This document shows positions 8,586 through 17,561 of a stretch of 64,000 nt of DNA, piece after piece. Under the pieces are notes generated by a model. The model did no database searches and was not told the DNA's origin. It worked only from the letters and a program-made list of their open reading frames with translations. Location of the stretch: NCBI GenBank assembly GCA_041687255.1, contig JAWLCL010000004.1, forward strand, positions 186,001-250,000, given 5' to 3'. The stretch's first letter is position 1; the number at the start of each line of letters is the position of its first letter. The stretch is from Mariniphaga sp041687255 (GTDB lineage Bacteria; Bacteroidota; Bacteroidia; Bacteroidales; Prolixibacteraceae). A program made the translations under genes and the position numbers.

Positions 8586-9527
8586 ATGGGCAGTAAGAAT
8601 CATCCGTTAAAAATTTTTACAGGCAGGGCTACCCGCCACCTTTCAGAAAAAATATGTGACAGTCTTGATGTGGATTTAGGTCTATCTTCATGCCCGGTGT
8701 TTTCCGATGGAGAGTTTGAACCCTGTTACGAAGAAACTATCCGCGGGGCGCATGTATTCATTGTGCAATCGACACCGCCTCCTGCCGAAAACCTCCTGGA
8801 ACTTTTGTTGATGGTGGATGCTGCCAAGAGGGCCAGTGCAGCTCATGTGGTGGCTGTAATTCCATATTTTGGTTATGCACGGCAGGATCGTAAAGATAAA
8901 CCGCGTGTGTCAATAGGTGCTAAACTTATGGCCGACCTGTTATCTGCAGCAGGTGTCGATCGGGTTATCACAATGGATCTGCATGCCGACCAGATACAGG
9001 GTTTCTTTGATGTACCGGTGGACCATTTGTATGCTTCTGCTTTATTCATTCCTTTCATAAGCAAAATGGGGCTGGCAAATCCAATTATTGCATCGCCAGA
9101 TGTTGGCGGTACTAAAAGAGCCAATACTTATGCACGAATGCTGGAGACCGATATGGTGATTTGCCATAAAACCAGGGCAAAGGCCAATGAAGTGAACAGT
9201 ATGACAGTGATAGGTGATGTGAAGGGGAAGGATGTAATAATTGTTGACGATATGATTGATACAGCCGGAACCATTACCAAGGCAGCCAATTTGATGAAAA
9301 AGGAAGGAGCCAACAGTGTCAGGGCATTTGCTGCCCATGGAGTTTTATCAGGGCCGGCAGTTGATCGTATTGAACGCTCGGTATTGGAAGAGGTATATTT
9401 TACCGATTCAATAGCGCGTAACACCGGCTGCAGCAAAATAAAATACCTTACTGTTGCTGACGCATTAGGAGAGGCCATTAGAAGGGTGTATAAAAATCAG
9501 TCCATAAGTTCGTTATATTACCGCTAA
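8586..9527 (+). CDS. prs: Ribose-phosphate pyrophosphokinase (PRPP synthetase)
   Basis: The enzyme makes PRPP from ribose 5-phosphate and ATP for nucleotide, histidine, tryptophan and NAD synthesis. The 313-residue product contains P-Y-F-G-Y-A-R-Q-D-R-K (ATP site), D-L-H-A-D-Q-I-Q-G-F-F, and the PRPP-binding loop V-D-D-M-I-D-T-A-G-T-I. The frame is open from 8490, but the extra 32 residues overlap engB and are not family-like. The ATG at 8586 gives the expected N-terminus K-I-F-T-G-R-A. The gene lies directly upstream of rplY but is separated from it by a promoter and a 190-base leader. Confidence 0.97.
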   Translation: MGSKNHPLKIFTGRATRHLSEKICDSLDVDLGLSSCPVFSDGEFEPCYEETIRGAHVFIVQSTPPPAENLLELLLMVDAAKRASAAHVVAVIPYFGYARQDRKDKPRVSIGAKLMADLLSAAGVDRVITMDLHADQIQGFFDVPVDHLYASALFIPFISKMGLANPIIASPDVGGTKRANTYARMLETDMVICHKTRAKANEVNSMTVIGDVKGKDVIIVDDMIDTAGTITKAANLMKKEGANSVRAFAAHGVLSGPAVDRIERSVLEEVYFTDSIARNTGCSKIKYLTVADALGEAIRRVYKNQSISSLYYR

Positions 9528-9531
9528 TTTA

Positions 9532-9539
9532 TATCTTTG
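9532..9539 (+). promoter_or_regulatory. Bacteroidota -7 box for the rplY-pth-hslR-like operon
   Basis: TATCTTTG matches TAnnTTTG right after the prs stop codon. It would give a transcript starting near 9544 with a leader of about 187 bases before rplY, which is long for this group. Confidence 0.5.
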
Positions 9540-9661
9540 CACCGCTTTTTCCGAAAAGCAGGAGCATTTTGAGTGTGAATCGACTGTTAACAGAAGTTTA
9601 GGGCAATTTTTTCCAGACGACTGTGGCTGCAATGCACACTTTTAATTATGCATGCTGTTTG

Positions 9662-9691
9662 TTCCGATCCCGATAGCTATCGGGACGGGAA
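9662..9691. repeat. Perfect 18-bp palindrome inside a longer hairpin
   Basis: A perfect palindrome (TCCCGATAG followed by its reverse complement CTATCGGGA) occupies 9668-9685. Beyond a two-base mismatch on each side, a further four base pairs (TTCC with GGAA) extend the stem to 9662-9691. It lies in the leader of rplY. It has no T-tract and is therefore not a standard terminator. From memory, this palindrome is common between genes in Bacteroidota genomes. Confidence 0.75.
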
Positions 9692-9730
9692 GGACTGAGT
9701 ACCATAATTATTAACGTTAATTAAAAGAAA

Positions 9731-10372
9731 ATGAAATCATTAAAGATTACGGGGCAGAAAAGAGAAGGCCTCGGTAAAAAAGAAGCGAAGAAAATGCGGG
9801 ATCAGGGGCTTATCCCCGCTGTGTTGTATGGAATGAACGAAGTGGTTCATTTTGCCCTTTCATTCAGTGACTTAAGGCCTTTCGTCTACACGCCCAGTGT
9901 TTACCTGATTGACCTTACCATTGATGGTAAGGATTATAAAGCCATGATTCAGGATATTCAGTGGCATCCGGTAGAGGAACAAATCCTGCACATCGACTTT
10001 TTAAAAATAGAAGAAGGTGTTCCTGTGAAGATCGCTGTTCCTGTGGAACTGACAGGTACTGCAAAAGGTATTAAGGCCGGTGGTAAAATTAAATCCAACA
10101 TGCGTAAACTGCGTGTAAAAGCCTTGGCTGAAAACCTTCCCGATACCATCAAAATTGATATTACAAAACTGGGTATCGGCGATAGCATTAAAGTGGAATC
10201 ACTGAAAAGAGATAACCTTGAATTTTTGGATAATAAATCCAATCTGATTGTTGGGGTTGTTTCAACAAGGTTGGCCAAATCGGCTATGGCATTGCCTGAA
10301 GACGAAGAGGAAGAGGAAGAAGTTGCTCCTGAAGATGTTCCTGCTTCAGAAACAAATGAGCCGACTGAATAG
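9731..10372 (+). CDS. rplY: 50S ribosomal protein L25, CTC form
   Basis: L25 binds 5S rRNA. The 213-residue product is the long CTC (general stress) form: an N-terminal L25 domain of about 95 residues (G-L-G-K-K-E-A-K-K, I-P-A-V-L-Y-G), a C-terminal TL5-like beta domain, and a very acidic tail (a run of E and D near residue 195). The ATG at 9731 follows an AT-rich stretch without a ribosome-binding site. The gene heads an operon with pth and an S4-domain gene, an arrangement common across bacteria for rplY-pth. Confidence 0.96.
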   Translation: MKSLKITGQKREGLGKKEAKKMRDQGLIPAVLYGMNEVVHFALSFSDLRPFVYTPSVYLIDLTIDGKDYKAMIQDIQWHPVEEQILHIDFLKIEEGVPVKIAVPVELTGTAKGIKAGGKIKSNMRKLRVKALAENLPDTIKIDITKLGIGDSIKVESLKRDNLEFLDNKSNLIVGVVSTRLAKSAMALPEDEEEEEEVAPEDVPASETNEPTE

Positions 10373-10396
10373 TCAAAACATCGTAAATGAAATATT

Positions 10397-10963
10397 GTGA
10401 AGTATTTAATAGCAGGCCTGGGAAACATAGGCCCGGAGTATAAAAATACACGTCACAACATTGGTTTTCAAATATTGGACGCTCTGGCCGGGGCGTCCAA
10501 TATTGCTTTTAACGACAAGCGTTATGGTTTTGTTGGAGAATACCGGTTTAAAAGCCGTACCTTTATACTGCTGAAACCATCCACCTACGTTAACCTGAGT
10601 GGTCGTGCAGTGAATTACTGGCTGAAAAAGGAAAACATTCCCATTGAAAACCTGTTGGTATTGGTGGATGATTTAGCTTTACCATTTGGCACCCTGCGGA
10701 TAAAAGCAAAAGGTAGTCCGGGAGGCCATAATGGTTTGCGAAATATATCGGAAGTTATGGGAACCAATGAATATGCCCGGTTACGTTTTGGTATCGGTGA
10801 TGAGTTTCATCCCGGGTTTCAGGTAAATTATGTGTTGGGGGAATGGTCGAAGGAGGAACAAAGGTATTTGCCCGAAAAAATAGATGACAGCATTGAAATC
10901 ATCCGGAGTTTTGGCACCATAGGCATTGAGCGTACCATGAATTTTTTCAACAAGAGAAAGTGA
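10397..10963 (+). CDS. pth: Peptidyl-tRNA hydrolase
   Basis: Pth releases peptides from peptidyl-tRNA that drops off the ribosome. The 188-residue product shows the catalytic region G-L-G-N-I-G-P-E-Y-K-N-T-R-H-N-I-G-F with the catalytic histidine at residue 20, V-D-D-L-A-L-P-F-G (catalytic Asp), and G-S-P-G-G-H-N-G-L-R. The start is GTG at 10397, 24 bases after the rplY stop; no nearer in-frame ATG would keep the first beta strand. It is followed three bases after its stop codon by the S4-domain gene. Confidence 0.96.
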   Translation: MKYLIAGLGNIGPEYKNTRHNIGFQILDALAGASNIAFNDKRYGFVGEYRFKSRTFILLKPSTYVNLSGRAVNYWLKKENIPIENLLVLVDDLALPFGTLRIKAKGSPGGHNGLRNISEVMGTNEYARLRFGIGDEFHPGFQVNYVLGEWSKEEQRYLPEKIDDSIEIIRSFGTIGIERTMNFFNKRK

Positions 10964-10966
10964 AAC

Positions 10967-11344
10967 ATGGCCGATACGGTAAGAATTGATAAGTGGTTAT
11001 GGGCTGTCAGGTTGTTTAAAACCCGCAGTCAGGCTACCGAAGCCTGTAAAAAAGGCAGGGTTTCAATTGGTAACCTGCCGGTGAAGCCTTCACGTGAAGT
11101 GCATAAGGGTGAAGTGGTGAAAGTAAGGGTAAATCCAATTACACGGAGCTTTAAAGTTTTAGACCTTGCCGAAAAACGGATGTCAGCTAAACTGACTCCG
11201 GGTTTCGTTGAAGACATTACACCACGGGAAGAACTTGACTTGCTGGAAGTGCAGAAGCAGATGAACTGGAGTACACGTGAACGGGGTGCAGGAAGACCTA
11301 CCAAAAAAGACCGGCGTAACCTGGATGACTTTTTTGATTTTTAA
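10967..11344 (+). CDS. S4-domain RNA-binding protein, HslR/Hsp15-like
   Basis: The 125-residue product begins with an S4 RNA-binding domain (R-I-D-K-W-L-W-A-V-R-L-F-K-T-R-S-Q-A, then G-R-V-S-I-G) and ends in a basic, then acidic tail. This matches Hsp15/HslR, which binds free 50S subunits carrying a stalled nascent chain and helps recycle them. Its position directly behind pth, another gene for rescuing stalled peptidyl-tRNA, supports this reading. The ATG lies three bases after the pth stop. Confidence 0.88.
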   Translation: MADTVRIDKWLWAVRLFKTRSQATEACKKGRVSIGNLPVKPSREVHKGEVVKVRVNPITRSFKVLDLAEKRMSAKLTPGFVEDITPREELDLLEVQKQMNWSTRERGAGRPTKKDRRNLDDFFDF

Positions 11345-11409
11345 ACCCACATAGAATTGTTTAACTGCATTTGAAAGAAGTTGCAGATAATCCTATAAAT
11401 TCATAGAAG

Positions 11410-11949
11410 ATGCTAATTGCCCGTAAGAAAAGAAAGGAAAATATTGCCGAATACATACTGTATCTTTATCAGGTGGAAGATTTGATAAGGGCTTTCCAAC
11501 TCGATATGGACCTGATCAATTCAAAGCTTGTAGCCAGCTATCGTGCCGATGAAAATACTTCCCGCGAAATTTCGGAGTGGTATGAGAACCTGGTGGTAAT
11601 GATGGAAAAAGAGGGTAAACAAGAAGCCGGTCACCTGCAGTTCCTGGATAACCTGGTGAACGACCTTCATGAATTTCATCTGCGGGTATTGGCAGAGGAG
11701 GCTGACGCTTTATATCCTTCAATTTTTAAATCGGTTGCAGGAATCGTAACAGAGCTGAAGCAGAAAAATCCAAATGCTTCCAGCGATGTACAGGTGGCTA
11801 TTGATGGCATCTATGGCTACCTGCTTCTTAAGATGCAGAAAAAAGAAGTCTCTGCAGAAACCAGTGATGCAGTTAAAAGGCTGAGCAGTTGGTTCTCACA
11901 TCTTTCAAAACTATACAGGGATTACGAAAGCGGGGATTTGCAGCTGTAG
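11410..11949 (+). CDS. DUF4924 family protein
   Basis: The 179-residue product is predicted to be nearly all alpha-helical and is charged, beginning M-L-I-A-R-K-K-R-K-E-N-I-A-E-Y-I-L-Y-L-Y-Q. This N-terminus is typical of a Bacteroidota-restricted family that I recognise as DUF4924. No catalytic motif, signal peptide or membrane segment is visible. It is 65 bases behind the hslR-like gene on the same strand and may share its transcript. Its role is unknown. Confidence 0.65.
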   Translation: MLIARKKRKENIAEYILYLYQVEDLIRAFQLDMDLINSKLVASYRADENTSREISEWYENLVVMMEKEGKQEAGHLQFLDNLVNDLHEFHLRVLAEEADALYPSIFKSVAGIVTELKQKNPNASSDVQVAIDGIYGYLLLKMQKKEVSAETSDAVKRLSSWFSHLSKLYRDYESGDLQL

Positions 11950-12060
11950 TGGAAGCATTTTTTTATTGTTATAATTTAAACCGCTTTTGTATAAGCCGCT
12001 AAATTAAAAACCATTTCCCGGCTGAAGTTTCATTAAAAATAAATAACCGCTTTTAATTTT

Positions 12061-12996
12061 TTATTCAGTTGGTATATGCCCCGGCCTGGGAGGCTTTCCT
12101 GAGTTTTCTTCACCAAGTTTGTAAAACCTTGTTGTTGGGTATGCCAGATCAATGTCTTCATGCAAACTGAAGCTTGTCAATACATCCTGCCATATATCAT
12201 TCTCAGAGCCTCTTCGTTTTCTTGGGTCACATAAGTAACGCATGGTAAGTGTTACACCAAAATCGATAACTTTAAGGTATACTATAGGTGTAAAGTGTGT
12301 ATAGTAAATCAAATAATTTCTGCTTGCCCGGAACACTTCTTTTTCTGCTGTTTTGCTGAAATGTTCAGCATGACGGGTCACAACTTCCTTAAGTACTTCT
12401 TTTGCCTTTTTCCAATTGCTTTCGAAAGTAATGGTGACTGGAATTTCATTCCATATATAATTAAATCCTGAACTGTAATTGGCCTGTGCATCAAAAAAAA
12501 CCTTGCTGTTGGGAATATGTATTATGCGGCCGGTGCTTTGATCGGCATCCACCCAGTTACCAATTTCAAGAATGGTGAACTGAAACAGCCTGATGTCGAT
12601 AACATCTCCGGCATGTTCCCCCATTTGCACACGGTCGCCTACAACAAAAGGATGGCGGAAAATGATAAAGAACCAACCGGCAAGATTGGTAAGAGGATCC
12701 TTTAAAGCAATGGCTACACCAGCAGATAACAAGCCCAGGAATGCACCAAACTGCTCAAAAGCCTGTATCCAGATTGCAATAACAATTATAAGACCGAGAA
12801 ACGGGAGGATGAAAGAAAGCGAGCGCTTCCACTGATAGCGGATTTTAATATTCCTTGTCTGGCTCCATACGATTCTTAATATTAATTTCTGGAACAGGTA
12901 CAGCAAAAATATAAATGCCAGGGTAAGAATTATTTTTCCGATCGTGTCGGGAGCCAATCCGGTGTATTCAGCCAAATAGTCACGAATATTTCTCAT
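12061..12996 (-). CDS. MscS-family mechanosensitive ion channel
   Basis: The 311-residue product has an N-terminal hydrophobic region of about three helices. A pore-lining glycine/alanine-rich helix follows (G-A-F-L-G-L-L-S-A-G-V-A-I-A-L-K-D-P), then the MscS beta domain (F-V-V-G-D-R-V-Q-M-G, G-D-V-I-D-I-R-L-F, I-H-I-P-N-S-K-V-F). This is the core of small-conductance tension-gated channels that protect against osmotic downshock. It ends with a short unique tail. It converges on the DUF4924 gene and lies downstream of corA, 89 bases away on the same strand. Confidence 0.93.
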   Translation of the reverse strand: MRNIRDYLAEYTGLAPDTIGKIILTLAFIFLLYLFQKLILRIVWSQTRNIKIRYQWKRSLSFILPFLGLIIVIAIWIQAFEQFGAFLGLLSAGVAIALKDPLTNLAGWFFIIFRHPFVVGDRVQMGEHAGDVIDIRLFQFTILEIGNWVDADQSTGRIIHIPNSKVFFDAQANYSSGFNYIWNEIPVTITFESNWKKAKEVLKEVVTRHAEHFSKTAEKEVFRASRNYLIYYTHFTPIVYLKVIDFGVTLTMRYLCDPRKRRGSENDIWQDVLTSFSLHEDIDLAYPTTRFYKLGEENSGKPPRPGHIPTE

Positions 12997-13085
12997 CAGG
13001 TTATTGTTATATGCCGGAATTTACAAAATTTTCAGTAAACATCCTTCATCCCGGGCTTTTAAACAGTATGACAGTTAATTTGTAG

Positions 13086-14150
13086 TTACAGCCATTTTTT
13101 TCTTCTGAAATAGTAAAGCATAATTCCGGCCATAACAATCATAATGCCCCACATGGCAAAATATCCATACCTCAGATCCAGCTCGGGTACATATTCAAAG
13201 TTGGTGCCGTATACACCGGCAATAAATGTAAGGGGGATAAATATGGAAGCAAATATTGTCAGCACTTTCATTACTTCATTCGTGCGATTAGCTACATTTG
13301 AATGGTAAATATTCAGGTAGTCATTGGCCATATTATGGTAGATTTCAACGGCTTCCAGTGCCTGAATGGCTAAATCGTTAAGGTCTTTCAGGAAAGTGTA
13401 GGTGCGTTCTTTTATGAGTTTGGTTTCGGTTTTGTTGAGAAGCAGCATTATTTCCTTCAGCGGATAAATTGATTTTCGGATGAATCCAACATTTGTTTTT
13501 AAATGGTATATCTTTTCAAGCGTACTTTTTTCTGCTTCATGAAGAACTTCATCTTCTGCATTTTCAATTGACGATCCAAGACTTTCAATGGTGTGGATGT
13601 ATCCATCCACCAAGGTGTCAATAAGTGCATATGCCAGGTAATCGGCTCCTGACTGGCGTATTTTTCCACTACTGTTACGCAGGCGCTCACGTACCGGGTC
13701 AAAATAATGACTCCTCTTTTCCTGAAAAGTAATTAGCCTGTTATCCCCAAGTATTATGGATACCTGATCTCCAGTAACCTTCACGGAATCGTCATGGTAC
13801 TGCAAAATTTTTAGAAAAAAGGAAAGATAATTGTCGTTTTGTGCCATTTTTGGTCTCTGGTCGGTATTCAGTACATCTTCCAGCTCCAGTGGATGGATAG
13901 AAAAACGTTCTCCAAGCCTGCCAATCAGTTCGGTGTCCTGCAAGCCATAAACATTAATCCAAAGCACAGAATCAGCAGGAATCGTTTCAGGTATTTCGTC
14001 TACATTGCCTACCTGGGTTTCCGAAATGTGCTCTTTATTGAAAATCATCAGGTGAATTTCAGTTTTCTCCATCTTTTTGTTCCCGATAAAAATGAGGGAA
14101 CCCGGCATGGCGCCTTGCGATTTTTTCCGGCTCTTAATGAATCGTGCCAT
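13086..14150 (-). CDS. corA: CorA-type divalent cation transporter
   Basis: The 354-residue product has the long cytosolic N-terminal domain of CorA and two C-terminal membrane helices (about 296-314 and 329-347). The first helix ends in Y-G-T-N-F at 314-318, where the signature selectivity sequence of the family is G-M-N. Here the Met is a Thr (G315-T316-N317). The gene starts at an ATG that overlaps the stop codon of the upstream permease as TAATG, so translation of the two is probably coupled. The expected substrate is Mg2+ or Co2+, but the altered motif makes the ion preference uncertain. An alternative start at the Met at residue 27 would remove a basic leader. Confidence 0.9.
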   Translation of the reverse strand: MARFIKSRKKSQGAMPGSLIFIGNKKMEKTEIHLMIFNKEHISETQVGNVDEIPETIPADSVLWINVYGLQDTELIGRLGERFSIHPLELEDVLNTDQRPKMAQNDNYLSFFLKILQYHDDSVKVTGDQVSIILGDNRLITFQEKRSHYFDPVRERLRNSSGKIRQSGADYLAYALIDTLVDGYIHTIESLGSSIENAEDEVLHEAEKSTLEKIYHLKTNVGFIRKSIYPLKEIMLLLNKTETKLIKERTYTFLKDLNDLAIQALEAVEIYHNMANDYLNIYHSNVANRTNEVMKVLTIFASIFIPLTFIAGVYGTNFEYVPELDLRYGYFAMWGIMIVMAGIMLYYFRRKKWL

Positions 14151-16369
14151 TATTCAATGGTTTTATTGTCTTTGGAATGAACAAACAAGATGGTACCCAG
14201 CTCATCGTAACCTTCAAACAACTTCTCCTTTTCCCGTTTAACCAATTCTTCACGGATACCTATCATTGTAAGTCCTGCATTTCCTGAGTTTTCATTAATG
14301 ATGGTTTTTACCGATACATTTTCGTCCTGGATCAGAAGGCGGATACTTTTTTCTGAGATAGGCAAACGACCTGTTTGCACCAGTTCATTCATTGCTTTTT
14401 GTGTTTCTTCGTAATTTTCTTGCTGGCAGATGTTATAAATTTTTATGCGTCCATGTTTCCAGTCGGGATGCCCAAGCAGGATAAATCCCAGCAGAATCAT
14501 CAGGTTGGCATTTTCGGTATCAAATGAATTGATCCAGATATGTATACCTTTTTTATAAGGAATTTCACGATTACTGCTTCCAAGAATACATATGTCGAAA
14601 TTGCCGGAATTAACCAGTGCAAAGTTATCGATAATCTCTTCCAGGTTTGAAGGCTGCTGCTTGTCGTACTCAAAAATGACCATGTTGTTCTCCATTCCTG
14701 CAATTCCCGGAATCTGTATAGCCTGCGCAATAGCCGAGGTATTGGAAGGAGAAATCAGGGTGTCGATATATACATGGTGTTGATCCGAATCAACATGATC
14801 GAGAAGTTTTTTAAGCTCCTCTCTTGCCTTTATTGCTGTTGATTTTGAATAATAACCAACAATGTGGTGGAGGTAAGTGCCAAAGCCGTATTTGTAGGAA
14901 ATCCAGTTAAGCAGGCGAAAAGCCTTATCCCTTCTGAATGAATCTTTGGATATGCAAATGGCACTGGGACGCCATTCTCTCTTATCTTTCTTTGTTTGCT
15001 TTCTCTGAATCATCACCTGGAGGTTTTTGTTAAGCTGGAACAGTGAATTGGCAAATATGGAAGCGAAACCTTTTCTTGTTTGGTGGTAATGATTTATGAA
15101 GAGATAAATGCCTGTAATGAATGCAAATGCCAGCAAAGCAAAAGGGGTGCTTATTTTAAACATTATCCACACCGAAATGGCAAAACCTGTAAGGGAAACA
15201 TACCAACGCGACTTAAAGGAGGGACGGTATGAAGGTGCTGAACCAAAATGGTTAAGGAACGAAATCAGGCAAAGCGAGCCGTAGGTTACCATAAAAAACA
15301 TTGTAATAATTGAAGCAACAGCATCGACATTACCTGCTGCAACAAAAACAAAAGCAATGATTGTTGTAACAAGGGAAGCATTCACCGGTTCGTTGTCTTT
15401 TCCGGTGGCTTTTCCCAGCCATTTGTTGATGCGTGGTGAAGGTAATGCCTCATCGAGTGCCAACGCCTGTAAAGTCCGTGGTGCTACCATTACCGAGCCC
15501 AGGGCCGATGAAAGCGTTGATGCAGCCAGTCCCAATGGTATTGCAACTACTCCTCCTATGGCTATTTGTGACATGATGAGCTGGTTTTCCAGCAAATCCG
15601 CCACGGAAGCTGACTTGGCCAGTTTCCACACCACAAAAACATAAACAATCATACCGGTAAGTGTAGCCAGTGTGGTTCCCAGGGGAATGGACCTGGAGGG
15701 CTTTTTTAAATCGCCTGAAAGACCTACTCCTGCAGTCATCCCTGTAAAGGCAGGAAAGATAATGGCAAATACTATAAAAAAATCATTCGGGTTCCGTAGC
15801 TGGGCATTTACAAGACCAAATTCGGAAACTTCGGCATGGCCGGTGCTGCCGGCAAAGAATAATACCAATGAAATAAACAATACAGCTACCACCAGGTATA
15901 GTACTTTTACCCCCAGGTTAGCCCCTTTTTTAATAATCAGTATGGCAAGAATAATCATTGCCGGAATGCTTATGGCCTGTCGTGGAAGTACCAAACCATA
16001 TTCCTCAAGCATGTAATTAAAGAAAAATTCGAAAGCCTCAGTGAATGCTATTACATAAAAAGCTACGCTTATGGCTTGTGAGAAAAACAGGGCAAGCCCT
16101 ATAGTGGCCCCGATATTCAGCCCGAATGAACGCGAAATGATGAAATACTCGCCACCACCTTCCACCCGTTTATTGGTTGCAATCTCAGAAATAGCAAGCG
16201 CTGTTGGTATGGTTACAAGGTGGCCCAGCAGGATAATTAAAATCACTCCCCAAAAGCCCAGGGTGCCCACAGCATAGCCAAAACGCAGGAACAGTATGGC
16301 CCCTAAAATAGTAGATATTGCAGTAAAGAATACAGGTGCTGTTCCAAATCTCTTTGAACGTTTATTCAT
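14150..16369 (-). CDS. Cation-chloride cotransporter-like amino acid/polyamine/organocation permease
   Basis: The 739-residue product has about twelve membrane helices in the first 430 residues, followed by a cytosolic domain of roughly 300 residues. The first helix region (T-I-L-G-A-I-L-F-L-R-F-G-Y) and E-G-G-G-E-Y-F-I-I-S-R-S-F-G match the SLC12 / Na-K-Cl cotransporter-like branch of the APC superfamily more than ordinary amino acid permeases. The large C-terminal domain is also an SLC12 trait. It is translationally coupled to corA, suggesting a linked role in cation balance. Bacterial members have few tested substrates, so amino acid transport remains possible. Confidence 0.75.
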   Translation of the reverse strand: MNKRSKRFGTAPVFFTAISTILGAILFLRFGYAVGTLGFWGVILIILLGHLVTIPTALAISEIATNKRVEGGGEYFIISRSFGLNIGATIGLALFFSQAISVAFYVIAFTEAFEFFFNYMLEEYGLVLPRQAISIPAMIILAILIIKKGANLGVKVLYLVVAVLFISLVLFFAGSTGHAEVSEFGLVNAQLRNPNDFFIVFAIIFPAFTGMTAGVGLSGDLKKPSRSIPLGTTLATLTGMIVYVFVVWKLAKSASVADLLENQLIMSQIAIGGVVAIPLGLAASTLSSALGSVMVAPRTLQALALDEALPSPRINKWLGKATGKDNEPVNASLVTTIIAFVFVAAGNVDAVASIITMFFMVTYGSLCLISFLNHFGSAPSYRPSFKSRWYVSLTGFAISVWIMFKISTPFALLAFAFITGIYLFINHYHQTRKGFASIFANSLFQLNKNLQVMIQRKQTKKDKREWRPSAICISKDSFRRDKAFRLLNWISYKYGFGTYLHHIVGYYSKSTAIKAREELKKLLDHVDSDQHHVYIDTLISPSNTSAIAQAIQIPGIAGMENNMVIFEYDKQQPSNLEEIIDNFALVNSGNFDICILGSSNREIPYKKGIHIWINSFDTENANLMILLGFILLGHPDWKHGRIKIYNICQQENYEETQKAMNELVQTGRLPISEKSIRLLIQDENVSVKTIINENSGNAGLTMIGIREELVKREKEKLFEGYDELGTILFVHSKDNKTIE

Positions 16370-16585
16370 GCGACTATTGTTACATTCTTAAGGTTTTTGA
16401 TACTAAAAATACATAAATTATGGAGTAAATATAAATAAATTGATAAATACACTTTGCAGGAAGTAAGGGATTGATAACAGTACTTGCATTGTTTCCGCTG
16501 TATATGAGACTGTAAAGAGGATTCCCGGCATGCGGTTCCTGTTTGTTGATTAACATCTGCATTAAGCAAAATAACAGAGTTTCCT

Positions 16586-16593
16586 TACATTTG
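16586..16593 (+). promoter_or_regulatory. Bacteroidota -7 box of the CPBP protease gene
   Basis: TACATTTG matches TAnnTTTG. The predicted start near 16598 leaves about 20 bases before the ATG at 16619, which supports that start over the TTG at 16610. Confidence 0.5.
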
Positions 16594-16618
16594 GAATTTT
16601 AAAATTGAGTTGAAATAT

Positions 16619-17557
16619 ATGAAGAACTTTAGTAAGACTACCTTGTTTCTGATTTTTACTTTTGGCATCAGTTTTTTAATGGCTGGCCTTTTTTATGTTT
16701 TGGGAGGTGAATATCCATCCACAGGCGGCACTGTGCTGGCAATAGCCTATATGTTCACACCGGCTCTTTCCGTATTTATCGTCGAAAAGTTGGTACATCA
16801 TGAAAATATCCGTAACAGGTTGCTGATATCTTTTAAGATAAACGGATGGTTCTTTGTAGCATGGCTGGTTCCGCCGGTTATGGCTTTTTTAACCTTTGGC
16901 ATAAGCCTGTTGTTTCCTTCAGTGTCGTATACTCCCGGGATGGAAGGATTATTGTCTCGGTTCGAAGATATGCTTACACCGGAACAATTGGAAGAAATGA
17001 GTCAAAGTCTTGCAACTATGCCATTGCCTCCGGTGTTATTAATTTTGCTGCAGGGGTTGCTGGCTGGCATTACTATTAATGCAGTGGCAGGTTTTGGAGA
17101 GGAACTTGGATGGAGAGGCTTTTTAGTGAGGCAGTTTGAAAACATGAGATTCTGGAAGGCTGCTCTGATTATCGGCTTCATCTGGGGAGTATGGCACGCT
17201 CCAATGATTCTTATGGGGCATAACTACCCGCAACATCCTGTCGCCGGGGCATTCATGATGACCTTTTGGTGCATCCTGTTGAGTCCGCTTTTTTTGTATG
17301 TTACAATTAAATCTCAGTCGGTGATTGCTGCCTCTGTAATGCATGGCACACTCAATGCCACCGGAGCATTGGCGATTATAACAATTACCGGGGGAAGCGA
17401 TTTGCTTACAGGCCTCACAGGACTGGCCGGTTTTATTGCCGTAAGCCTGACATTAGCTGTGTTTGTTTTTTACGACAGTTTTGTAAGTAAAGAAAAAATT
17501 ATGCGGGGGAAAGTGGGTAAATATTTGCCTGCTGAACCTTCTCAAAATAAAAATTAG
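16619..17557 (+). CDS. CPBP-family intramembrane metalloprotease
   Basis: The 312-residue product has about eight membrane segments and all four motifs of the CPBP (CAAX protease and bacteriocin-processing, Abi) family: E161-E162-L-G-W-R166, F-I-W-G-V-W-H193-A-P, and M-H242-G-T-L-N246. The two glutamates and the histidines form the metal-dependent active site in the membrane. Bacterial members process prenylated or peptide substrates or act in immunity to bacteriocins. It is followed four bases after its stop by a small coiled-coil gene, so the pair is co-transcribed. The substrate is unknown. Confidence 0.88.
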   Translation: MKNFSKTTLFLIFTFGISFLMAGLFYVLGGEYPSTGGTVLAIAYMFTPALSVFIVEKLVHHENIRNRLLISFKINGWFFVAWLVPPVMAFLTFGISLLFPSVSYTPGMEGLLSRFEDMLTPEQLEEMSQSLATMPLPPVLLILLQGLLAGITINAVAGFGEELGWRGFLVRQFENMRFWKAALIIGFIWGVWHAPMILMGHNYPQHPVAGAFMMTFWCILLSPLFLYVTIKSQSVIAASVMHGTLNATGALAIITITGGSDLLTGLTGLAGFIAVSLTLAVFVFYDSFVSKEKIMRGKVGKYLPAEPSQNKN

Positions 17558-17561
17558 CAAT

